8,229 bases of DNA. Source: Bacteroidales bacterium UBA2030. GTDB lineage: Bacteria > Bacteroidota > Bacteroidia > Bacteroidales > TTA-H9. Positions 1 to 7,900 of the stretch are shown in pieces. The stretch covers positions 1-8,229 of the forward strand of contig DDBO01000131.1 of assembly GCA_002332755.1 (NCBI GenBank), written 5' to 3'. Below the pieces are notes generated by a model. It made no database searches, was not told the DNA's origin, and worked only from the letters and a program-made list of their open reading frames with translations. The first letter of the stretch is position 1. Each line of letters begins with the position of its first letter. A program made the position numbers and the translations under genes.

Positions 1-57
1 CAAAAATACTATTCCTCCGTTTTAGGAATTTTCTGGCTGTTTATCATTGTTGCTTGA
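1..57 (+). CDS. possible C-terminal end of an upstream membrane protein (partial)
   Basis: Frame 1 is open from the window edge to a TGA at 55-57 and encodes 18 residues ending in the hydrophobic run VLGIFWLFIIVA, which looks like a C-terminal membrane helix. If real, it is the tail of a forward-strand gene that begins outside the window and lies 57 bases before the next gene, close enough for a shared transcript. Frame 3 is also open (to a TAA at 93-95), but it reads as an unconvincing mix with His-Cys-Cys. The fragment is too short to assign a family, and the call rests only on hydrophobicity and the open frame. Confidence 0.35.
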   Translation, partial: QKYYSSVLGIFWLFIIVA

Positions 58-111
58 TGGTACCAATTGTTAGGCAGTCTGGATATTTGAATTAAATAAT
101 TGATAAACAGC
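36..111. repeat. 11-bp perfect inverted repeat flanking the leader of the LamG gene
   Basis: GCTGTTTATCA at 36-46 is the exact reverse complement of TGATAAACAGC at 101-111. The arms are 54 bases apart, and the right arm ends three bases before the ATG at 115. In a transcript entering from upstream, the arms could pair and hide the ribosome-binding region. As DNA they could be two half-sites for a regulator. A transcript starting near 95 would contain only the right arm, so any RNA effect would depend on read-through. The match is seen directly; the function is inference. Confidence 0.45.
82..89 (+). promoter_or_regulatory. weak candidate -7 element (GATATTTG)
   Basis: GATATTTG matches the Bacteroidota -7 consensus TAnnTTTG except at the first base and lies 25 bases before the ATG at 115. 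The nearest usable upstream TTG (54-56) leaves a 25-base spacer, longer than usual, and the TTG at 67-69 is too close. It sits between the two arms of the 36-111 inverted repeat. Low confidence; the gene could instead be read from upstream. Confidence 0.2.
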
Positions 112-114
112 TAT

Positions 115-1761
115 ATGAAAAAATATTTTGTTCTTTTGGTATCTATAATAATTGGGATGAGCCATATAAGCGCTCAGACCAATAATGGCCTTGTATTCTG
201 GCTCTCTGGGAATAAGTCGTTGAAAGATGCCTCCGGCCAAAATGTAAAAATACAGGGAAACCCTCTGCACAGAGCGACTGACCCTCTTGGCAATGAAGGG
301 AAGGCTTACGTCTTTGATTATTCTGCAAAAAACCCCACGCATTTTTTAAAGACTGATCTCGATATTAGTCCTAAGCAGTATCCTGAGCTTACCATTACTT
401 TGTGGATAAAGCCTTCAAATACCAATTCCCGGGCAGAGGTTATTGTTCAGGGAGAAACCAAGGAAGGGAGGGGCTTAGGTATTGCCTACAAGGATAATAC
501 TCCTTGCTGGGCAGCCCATATGGGAAAAAATGATGATTTAAAAGAGGGAAGGGTTACTGCTCAATGGCATTTTTTGGCTGTGATATATCATCAAGCGGCT
601 GAAAAAGCCTGGTTGGTGGTAAACGACGAAGTATTTTCAGGAAGAACAGCTATAAGGCCTACATCCTCCTCGGATAATACACTGACTATCGGCAAGTTCG
701 AAGGACAAATTTCCGATTTGAGAGTTTATAATCGCATGTTGACTTTGGATGAACTGAATGAACTGGCCGGGAAGCCAATAAAAGCTACAGCTGCCGATTT
801 TTCTTTCAAAATCAGACGCGATTTCAAAAAAGAAAGAAAAGAAAAAGAACTCCGCCAACTCGATAGCCTCCCCTTACGCATAGTTTATGTTAAAGAGTTG
901 GCTGTTTACGACACCACTGAAGGCAAGAATATTGTTACTTATCTTCATAAAGGAGATACACTTAGGCTACTCCGACGTACATCGGAATATGGGATATTTG
1001 AGTATGCTAATCACCAGGTGGGTAGGAATTCTCTAAATACTTTAATCAAAAAAACTTACCCTTCAGGACAATCTTCCTTGTCTGCTTTTTTCACGCATGG
1101 CCTTCAAAACGGTGTGGACTATACTTCGTGGCGTTTCTGGGTGGTTATTCTCCTCTTGGGCTTAGGACTGTTCTTTTTGTATAAATATTTCGTACGGATT
1201 GATGCTTATTTAATATACAAAGGTCAGCATCGAAAAGTGGAAAGCGCAAGAAAAGGAGACACAGAGCCATTGCAAGCACCCATAGTTACCTATTTGCGCA
1301 GAATTTTTCCGATTCAGCGCTTTCGCAGGTGGACTTTTCTGATTGGATTTGTGGCTGCAGCCACGCTTTTCCTGGGTGCTTTGATTGACGGATCAGAGCT
1401 TGAGTGGTTTATCAATGGCGGATTTACCTTGTTTCCTGGCGAAGATTATCATGGGTTCACCTATTTTCTGTGGGCCATGACTATGGGGGTCATGTTGCTT
1501 TTCTTCCTCATGATTGTGGAGAGTTTTGTTAGTGCCGGGCTGGTTTGGGGATTTATCAGGATAATTTTTATAACGGTTATTAATGTTCTTCTGATGATTG
1601 TAGCATTATTTGCAGCAATTGCAGTCCTCCTCATAGTTGTTGCAGTGATTGCATTCCTTTTCTTTGGTTCAGCTCTAAAGTCATCGCTCAATCAAAATTA
1701 TCGTTGCAACAAGTGTGGTAATATTATTCCTGATGGAGGTCGTTGCCCCTATTGTGGTTAA
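115..1761 (+). CDS. membrane-anchored LamG-domain protein with SH3-like segment and C-terminal zinc ribbon
   Basis: 548 residues. I chose the ATG at 115 because it starts directly at a signal peptide (MKKYFVLLVSIIIG..., likely cleaved after Ala20, leaving QTNNG). An in-frame TTG at 100 would add only MINSY. Residues 22-218 look like a LamG/concanavalin-like jellyroll: LTITLWIKP at 92-100 and the typical closing GQISDLRVYNRMLTLDEL at 197-214. Residues 232-250 form a Lys/Arg/Glu-rich helix encoded by a purine-rich tract. Residues 254-313 resemble a bacterial SH3 domain (VYVKELAVYD, KGDTLRLL). Membrane helices are likely at about 341-360, 406-424, 449-468, 472-493 and 495-519, with a basic loop at 361-405 between the first two. 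The protein ends in a zinc ribbon, C531-x2-C534-x9-C544-x2-C547. With five helices the LamG part is periplasmic and the ribbon cytosolic. The ligand is unknown. The next gene starts 26 bases later, suggesting an operon. The domain calls are by eye; the overall protein is not one I recognise. Confidence 0.85.
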   Translation: MKKYFVLLVSIIIGMSHISAQTNNGLVFWLSGNKSLKDASGQNVKIQGNPLHRATDPLGNEGKAYVFDYSAKNPTHFLKTDLDISPKQYPELTITLWIKPSNTNSRAEVIVQGETKEGRGLGIAYKDNTPCWAAHMGKNDDLKEGRVTAQWHFLAVIYHQAAEKAWLVVNDEVFSGRTAIRPTSSSDNTLTIGKFEGQISDLRVYNRMLTLDELNELAGKPIKATAADFSFKIRRDFKKERKEKELRQLDSLPLRIVYVKELAVYDTTEGKNIVTYLHKGDTLRLLRRTSEYGIFEYANHQVGRNSLNTLIKKTYPSGQSSLSAFFTHGLQNGVDYTSWRFWVVILLLGLGLFFLYKYFVRIDAYLIYKGQHRKVESARKGDTEPLQAPIVTYLRRIFPIQRFRRWTFLIGFVAAATLFLGALIDGSELEWFINGGFTLFPGEDYHGFTYFLWAMTMGVMLLFFLMIVESFVSAGLVWGFIRIIFITVINVLLMIVALFAAIAVLLIVVAVIAFLFFGSALKSSLNQNYRCNKCGNIIPDGGRCPYCG

Positions 1762-1787
1762 AAAAATTAATGAATCAAATTTAAATT

Positions 1788-4700
1788 ATGGCTGGTACAA
1801 GAGTTGTTTTTACGAAAGGATTTCCCGAGCAAAAAATTGATGAGGCTTGGGGAAAAGGTGAACGGATACATATATTGGCTTGTGCAGGCGAAACCTGGGT
1901 TCTGATTTCGGATAATAATAGTCCCTATGATGCACAACGCTGGAGCACGCGAGCTGAATTTCCAAAAGATGCTATAGCTCAGGCATGGAAAGACGGCCTT
2001 GATATTTCTGACATCGGATATGGTTACGACCGCTGGTGGGCGGTATTTTCTGATAATACAGGAATTCTCAATCAACGATGGATGAGTTCAAGTGAATTCC
2101 CCTCTAAAGAAATCAAATCAGCTCTAAAAGATGGGGATTTTATCACCCATATGGCTTATGGAGATAGTCGATGGGTGATTGTTTTTGGGAGTTTGCCCGG
2201 ATTTACGGAGCAAATTAGTGGTTTATATGGTGATTTACCCACAAAGACCATTCAGGAATATTGGGCAAAAGATTTTTATATAACGGCAATTACTCCGGCA
2301 AGTAATGGGAAATGGGGTCTGGTGATGACAAAAGGAGCTCCTTATTCAGATCAATATTTTGCTTATAACAAGGACTTTCCTGAAAAAGAGATTAAAACCA
2401 AGTGGGATGAGGGTTATGAAATAACCCATCTTGTCTATGGAAATGGATTGTGGTTGCTTGTGATGTCGGTACCGGTGAGGCAAGAAGATGACGTAACGAT
2501 AGGGGGTGATGAAGAAGAAGAGGAGCCCCATGAAGAACAGGCTGAACCATCTTCGACCCCATTTGACGTTAGTCCCAAAGCTGAAAGATTGTTTCAAACC
2601 GGGCAACAGTATTTTGCGAAAGAAAACTATCGCAAAGCATTGGAATATTTCGAAAAAGCGCTGGAGGAATCACCAGATTATCCCAGTGCACTCAATTCGG
2701 CTGGAGCCGCCTGGTCGTGGCTCGACGATATGGGCAAGGCCCTGGAGTATTATCGTAAAGCCTATAAACTAGAAAATACGGATGAGGTAATACTGAGCAA
2801 TTATATTATTGCTCTTGAAAATGAAGGAGAAACAGACGAATTATTAGAAGTAGTACGCAATTGTAGTTGGAAGGTAGCCTCTAAAATGGATACGGGCTCA
2901 TCCTTTTTATATGCAGGCAGGGCTCTCATGGATGCTGGTGACATCAAGTTGGCGCTTAAATGGCTTGAAAAAGGACTGCAAGTTGACCCAGAAAACGAAG
3001 AGTTGAAAGATGCCATTGAAGAGTGTAAAAAAGCGCCCTCTGATAAACCCTCAGCGGCCCCAAAGAAGGAAGAAAGCCCGGACGTACCCCTGGAAGATCT
3101 TTTGGCCGAACTGGATCGTTTGGTGGGCCTTTCAAATATAAAATCGGACATAAATAGCCTGATGAAATATATAAAAGTGGAGAAATTGCGGAGAGAGAGA
3201 GGAATGGCTGCCAACCCCATTGCTTTGCACTCAGTGTTTCAGGGTCCTCCGGGAACAGGCAAAACCACTGTGGCTCGTTTGTTAGGCAAAATTTATAAAT
3301 CATTGGGCTTGCTGGCCAAAGGTCACCTGGTTGAAGTAGACAGATCGGCTCTGGTGTCGGAATATATTGGTGAGACGGCCATAAAAACCAGTAAAGCAGT
3401 AGAGTCGGCCCTCGATGGTATTTTGTTTATTGATGAGGCTTATACCCTCATCCCTGCAGATGGAGGCAAAGATTTCGGGAAAGAAGCTGTGGATACCCTT
3501 CTTAAACGCATGGAAGACAATCGCGAACGCCTCGTTGTGATTGTTGCCGGATATAACGATGAAATGGCCCGATTCATAGGCTCTAATCCCGGCCTGCAGT
3601 CGCGTTTCAGCCGATATTTCACTTTTATGGATTACACGCCTGAAGAAATGCTGGAAATATTTTCACGCATGGCTGATGCCAATAAATTTAAGATTCAGGA
3701 AGATGCCCGCGAAAAACTTTTAAAATATTTTACATGGAAGTATCAATCGCGTACCAAGAACTTCGGGAATGCCCGCCTGGTTAGAAATTTATTTGAGGAA
3801 ATCGTAAGATTGCAGTCCTCGCGCCTGGCCGAAATGGATGAAATTACGGATGCAGACCTTGTTACTCTTACTCTGTATGATGTCGAAAAAGCAGTCAGCG
3901 ATGAATTTGTTGAAGAAGTTGTAGAATCGGTAGAAGATATTCTGAAGGAACTCAATGAGTTGACAGGGCTTAATAACATTAAAGAAGACATTAAAAATCT
4001 GATTAGTTTTCTGAAGGTGGAGAAACTTCGTCGGGAGCAGGGCCTGACAACCCAACCCCTTTCGTTGCATGCCGTTTTTCTGGGCCCTCCGGGCACAGGG
4101 AAAACCACAGTAGCTCGATTGATTGGGAGGATCTACAAAAGTCTGGGAATTTTGCCTAAGGGCCATGTAGTTGAGGTTTCACGCAATGACCTCGTGGGCG
4201 AATATATTGGTCAAACTGGTCCTAAAACCGAGCAGGTTATCGACTCTGCCATGCACGGCGTTCTGTTTGTTGATGAAGCCTATAGCCTTAATCCTGCCGG
4301 AAACTCTGGCAATGATTTCGGCAGAGAAGCCATGGAGACCTTGCTTATTCGCATGGAAAACGACAGAGACAAATTTGTTGTCATTCTGGCTGGCTACACC
4401 GATGAAATGAAAGCGCTCATAGAAACGAATCCGGGACTCAAACATCGTTTTAACCGTTACTTTTCTTTTACCGACTATCAGCCAGATGAACTTTTCGAGA
4501 TATTTGAATCGATGTGTCGTAAACGGAACATGGAGCTCGACCCTGAAGCTGAAGCCGCGCTCATTGGATTTTTTATCGATGCGTATGAGTCTAAAGACAA
4601 ACATTTTGGAAATGCCCGTTTTGTCAGAAATGTTCTGGAAAATGTCCTCAGAGCACAGAGTGAGCGCCTTGCCAAAATGCCCGACATCCCTCATGATGCA

Positions 4701-4805
4701 TTGCAAATAATTACACTCGAAGATGTTGAATCTGTCATTCAGAATGTTAAACCCAACCAGCCTAAGGATAGGCCCTCCATTGGCTTCAAACCTGGAGGGA
4801 AATAG
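1788..4805 (+). CDS. DUF7477-like repeat / TPR / tandem CbxX-CfxQ AAA+ ATPase protein
   Basis: 1005 residues, no signal peptide or membrane helix, so probably cytosolic. Residues 5-228 are five W-rich repeats; 231-256 is an acidic linker with a DEEEEEPHEE run; 264-403 holds TPRs (clear at about 264-297, 298-331 and 370-403, degenerate between). Two CbxX/CfxQ (CbbX, SpoVK, EccA type) AAA+ domains follow. Domain 1 (about 436-702): Walker A GPPGTGKT 486-493, pore-loop Tyr526 in SEYIG, Walker B ILFIDE 545-550, NPGL followed by candidate arginine fingers R606/R609, sensor 2 GNAR 660-663. Domain 2 (about 716-980): Walker A 766-773, Tyr806, Walker B VLFVDE 825-830, R887/R890, GNAR 941-944. Both look able to bind and hydrolyse ATP. 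Family members work as ring-shaped remodelling motors (CbbX reactivates Rubisco; EccA, also TPR plus CbxX, serves type VII secretion). No Rubisco or ESX genes are nearby, so the target is unknown; the upstream envelope protein is the obvious candidate partner. The start lacks a Shine-Dalgarno sequence but is the first codon of the repeat region. Confidence 0.92.
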   Translation: MAGTRVVFTKGFPEQKIDEAWGKGERIHILACAGETWVLISDNNSPYDAQRWSTRAEFPKDAIAQAWKDGLDISDIGYGYDRWWAVFSDNTGILNQRWMSSSEFPSKEIKSALKDGDFITHMAYGDSRWVIVFGSLPGFTEQISGLYGDLPTKTIQEYWAKDFYITAITPASNGKWGLVMTKGAPYSDQYFAYNKDFPEKEIKTKWDEGYEITHLVYGNGLWLLVMSVPVRQEDDVTIGGDEEEEEPHEEQAEPSSTPFDVSPKAERLFQTGQQYFAKENYRKALEYFEKALEESPDYPSALNSAGAAWSWLDDMGKALEYYRKAYKLENTDEVILSNYIIALENEGETDELLEVVRNCSWKVASKMDTGSSFLYAGRALMDAGDIKLALKWLEKGLQVDPENEELKDAIEECKKAPSDKPSAAPKKEESPDVPLEDLLAELDRLVGLSNIKSDINSLMKYIKVEKLRRERGMAANPIALHSVFQGPPGTGKTTVARLLGKIYKSLGLLAKGHLVEVDRSALVSEYIGETAIKTSKAVESALDGILFIDEAYTLIPADGGKDFGKEAVDTLLKRMEDNRERLVVIVAGYNDEMARFIGSNPGLQSRFSRYFTFMDYTPEEMLEIFSRMADANKFKIQEDAREKLLKYFTWKYQSRTKNFGNARLVRNLFEEIVRLQSSRLAEMDEITDADLVTLTLYDVEKAVSDEFVEEVVESVEDILKELNELTGLNNIKEDIKNLISFLKVEKLRREQGLTTQPLSLHAVFLGPPGTGKTTVARLIGRIYKSLGILPKGHVVEVSRNDLVGEYIGQTGPKTEQVIDSAMHGVLFVDEAYSLNPAGNSGNDFGREAMETLLIRMENDRDKFVVILAGYTDEMKALIETNPGLKHRFNRYFSFTDYQPDELFEIFESMCRKRNMELDPEAEAALIGFFIDAYESKDKHFGNARFVRNVLENVLRAQSERLAKMPDIPHDALQIITLEDVESVIQNVKPNQPKDRPSIGFKPGGK
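1800..2471 (+). repeat. five tandem ~46-residue W/FP repeats (DUF7477-like, possible beta-propeller blades)
   Basis: Protein-level repeats in the N-terminal part of the AAA+ protein. Each has an [EDG]-[FL]-P-x4-I-x3-W helix motif followed by an aromatic strand such as YGYDRWWAVFS. The motif's proline falls at residues 13, 59, 105, 151 and 198, a spacing of 46, 46, 46 and 47. The third copy has Leu where the helix Trp is expected (IKSAL). The pattern (FP..xI...W..G..IT, then a strand, then Q) resembles what I recall of the DUF7477 region of plant casein-kinase-1-like proteins such as HD16. This is recognition from memory, not a search. The repeats are diverged at the DNA level. Confidence 0.75.
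3093..4727 (+). repeat. internal duplication: two homologous AAA+ modules
   Basis: The two ATPase domains of the AAA+ protein align without gaps from HSVF (481) and HAVF (761) to the end of the Walker B region. By hand count 50 of 74 residues are identical (481-554 against 761-834, an offset of 280). One extra residue in the second copy after the Walker B motif shifts the offset to 281 at the GNAR motifs. Even the lead-in is shared: DINSLMKYIKVEKLRRE against DIKNLISFLKVEKLRRE. This points to duplication within a lineage rather than the joining of two unrelated ATPases. The last bases of the window's second gene (after about 4727) lie outside the duplicated unit. Confidence 0.85.
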
Positions 4806-4832
4806 GCTTCTCTCTAATGTGGATTCTATGAA

Positions 4833-4874
4833 AACCGGTGCATGCTAATGAAGATCTGTGCACCGGTTCAATTT
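4833..4874 (+). terminator. probable terminator hairpin after the AAA+ gene
   Basis: AACCGGTGCA at 4833-4842 pairs perfectly with TGCACCGGTT at 4859-4868 around a 16-base loop, 27 bases after the stop codon. Only a short T run (ATTTT, 4871-4875) follows, two bases after the stem, so intrinsic termination would be modest. The long loop is unusual for a strong terminator, but position and stem stability fit the end of the two-gene unit. An operator for the downstream gene is the alternative. Confidence 0.55.
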
Positions 4875-4885
4875 TGGGCGTTCAG

Positions 4886-4917
4886 TTGTGTTGATAGGAA
4901 GGTGTCGGGGATTTTTG
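4886..4917 (+). promoter_or_regulatory. candidate Bacteroidota promoter for the YfhO-like gene
   Basis: TTGTG at 4886-4890 and GATTTTTG at 4910-4917 are separated by 19 bases. This matches the Bacteroidota primary sigma pattern TTG(TG)-N19-TAnnTTTG with one mismatch in the first base of the -7 element. Transcription would start near 4922-4925, giving a leader of about 25 bases before the ATG at 4947. It follows directly after the hairpin at 4833-4868, consistent with a new transcription unit. Confidence 0.45.
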
Positions 4918-4946
4918 CATCTTTACTTCTAATTTAGGTAAGCATA

Positions 4947-7900
4947 ATGCAAAAGCTTTCTTACGAGCATGGCCTCAAGAATATACTCCTTCGATTGGAT
5001 GGAAAGGCAAATAGAATACCCCTGGAATTCAGGGTTGGGTTCTTCCTTGCACTTCTATTAGGAATAGCCTATGCCCCCTTGATTTCGGGTTCATCAACGC
5101 TGAAGTGGGATGCGCTTGATTGCTACTTGCCATGGCGTTGGTTTGTCGCTAATGCTCTCGGGAATGGTGTATTCCCTCTGTGGAATCCTTATCAGCATTT
5201 AGGTTATCCCATATTCGCCGATCTTCGTTCCGTTTTTAGTCTGGAGCCGTACTTGGTTTTTGGGTTCGGAGGGTATTCTCTTTCTGTCTTGCATGCATTG
5301 TTCCTCTTTTACCTGTGGTTGGCTGGAATGGGCTTTTACAAGCTAACCTCCCATTTTTTTGAAAACTCCCTTGCTCGCTTTGTTTCTGCCCTGGCATATA
5401 TGCTCTCAGGTTTTTTTGTAGCCCATGGACAGGAGCTTTTTGGTCTTACGGCGGGGGCAATGATGCCCTGGGTTCTTTTTTATTTTATTAGTTTACAGCG
5501 GGCCAGGATGTTCAGTGATGTATGGAAAACGGCCTTTTTCGTTATCTTGCTTTTAACAGGAGGGTATCAGGCTCTGAGCATTATTCTTTTTTACCTGCTC
5601 CTGTTTGTTTTTTCAGCACAACTTGTGTATCACATTATTCATCGTGAATATGAATTGATAAAAAAAATCATCCAGCTCAACCTTTTGCTTGGCTTGATTG
5701 TGTTGGCCTCAATGACTGTTGTGGCTGTTGCCTGGTTTCAAGGCAGACCCTATGTGGGCAGAATGAGTGGAATTACGCTTGGGGATGCCTGGTTTATGCC
5801 TTTTAGCCCACAATCTTTGCTTTCTCTTTTTACTCCGTTTGCAACCGCTGGTGACCCCGGATTCTGGAATACAGACATTTCAATGAACAACCTGTATTTC
5901 GGAATTATCCTTGTCGGATTTGCGTTTCTGGGGATGATAAGAGTAAGAAAAGACTATACATTACAACTCTTTTTGTTTTGGGGAGTCATTTGCTTGCTTG
6001 CCTCTATGGGGGCCTATACCCCCGTCAGGGAGTTTTTTTTCAGGTATGCTCCGCTAATGAATCTCTTTCGTATGTCGGCCTGGTTTTCCTGGTTTTTCCT
6101 GGCTGCTATGATTATCGCTGCGGGTAGGGGGGTAGCACATTTTCTCCAGAATCCCGGCTCATATGTTAAGCCTATTTCGATAAGTGTTATACTTACCTTA
6201 TCGACCCTTCTGCTGATATTAGGGCTTCATCTGAAGGATGTGGCCGGTGCAATGAATTTGATGTTTTCTGGGGGTTCCATGCATCAAAAAGTTTCCCAGG
6301 CCACCTTGGGTCAACGTTTTGCTATTAATGCGATTACACAGCTTGTAATCTTATCCTTTTGGGGACTTTTGCTTTGGCGCTGGATGGATAAGCCGATGCT
6401 GCTTCGGCGGGCATTTTTACTCTTGGTAATCTTCGATTTGGTTTTTGCGGTAAAGTTGAACTTTTTTGCCACGGTAGGTTCAGAATTTACGGTGTCTCAG
6501 GTTCAGCATGCTCTCGATAGGGCTCCCAGGCATTATCCCCTACACGACATACGCTATAATTTAAATTTATATACTGATAATCAGCGTAAAACTGCACCGT
6601 TGTGGAGGAATACACATATCTTCACCCAAACTGTTTCAGCCGAGGGTTTCAATAGTTTCAGACTCGATGCCTTCGAAGAACTGACGGGTAAACACAAAGA
6701 TATTTTCAGTGCAATCCTTCAAAACCCCTTGGTGTATTTTTCGGCCGACGTTCATCCATGGAAAGATTCGGCTCAGGTTAAATTGAATAAGACTACCTGC
6801 TTTATTGATGAAAATGAAATTTCTTCATTTCCCAATGAGATTTCTGTTGAAGGCGCCAGGGTTAATTTAAAAGAGTTTCATCCCGGCTGCGTGGCATTAC
6901 TTGCCCACACCAAATCCCCATCACTTCTCGTAATATCTCAGGCCTGGTTCCCGGGTTGGAAGGCCTCCCTGGATGGCCACAATGTTAAGATTTTCAAGAT
7001 AAACGGCTTTCAGATGGGTCTGCTATTGCCACCAGGCGATCATGAAGTGGTTTTTCGATTCGAAAACCCTTTACTCATGAAAGCTTTCTGGTTTTCGGCT
7101 ACAATATTTTTTATTGTTTTGGTAGCCATTGGGTTCGTTTTTTTGAGAGATAAAGTAAAGTCAATTCATCAAAAGCTGTTTTTGTCGTTTATTTTCCCTG
7201 CCTTGCTTTATTTAGGCCTTATCGTCTCTTTTATGAATGGCACACAGGCCAGGTCGGCCAAAGCAGGTGAGTTATCTGCCCTTCTTCGTCTCATAGAGCA
7301 AACAGGCGACAGAAATGCCTTACTGGTGACCAGCGGAGGTTGGCCCTATCTTGTTGACTCATTGGTGTCTTCCGGAGGCCTTTCTTTGAAAACACTGCAC
7401 CTGGGGACAGATCCGGAATTTAGCTTACAGGCTCTTGATAATTTGTTAAACAGAAACAAGCCTGAAGTGCTCTTTTTATTGAATGATGAGATGTATAAGG
7501 ATTTTTCTGTTGAAGATATTTTACGCACTAATTATGCTGCCTGCGATACTTTATTTGTAGATAAGGAAAAGCTGCTGTTACGATTTCATCCCCAAGGAAA
7601 GCCTCATGTCGTTTATAAATCTTGCCTGGATTCTACTTCGATAGATGATTCTCAAAGAGATTTATTTCAGCCTGCACCCGATGGTAAACCTGCCATTCGT
7701 CTGGATAGCCTCCGACGGGGAAGTCCCTCACTGAAGTATGCAATTCCAGCAGAATATTTCGGTAAGTCTCTTAGTGTGGTTGCTTCATCTCACCTGATGC
7801 TCACTCCTCAGGCCGGGGTTACGCTTTATATAGAAGTTGTCGACAATAATGAAACTTTGTTACGCAAAACTATCTCAACGCGCCAGATCGAATTTCCTGA

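Noticed and set aside
11..33. ATTCCT/AGGAAT 6-bp hairpin followed by a short T run, considered as a terminator for an upstream gene
   Set aside because: The stem is short and AT-rich, and it lies within the codons of the possible upstream C-terminus that only stops at 55-57, so it is too early to be that gene's terminator.
1770..1784. ATG AAT CAA ATT TAA mini-frame just before the AAA+ gene, considered as a leader peptide
   Set aside because: Four codons in an AT-rich gap occur readily by chance, and there is no ribosome-binding site or regulatory codon pattern.
4179..4706. Long minus-strand open frame of 175 residues inside the AAA+ gene
   Set aside because: It is antisense to the conserved second AAA+ domain, whose motifs explain the sequence; an antisense open frame is expected as a by-product of codon bias.
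3090..4727. CbbX (Rubisco activase) or EccA (type VII secretion) identity for the AAA+ protein
   Set aside because: The ATPase family matches, but no Rubisco or ESX genes are present, there are two AAA+ domains, and the N-terminal repeats are foreign to both.
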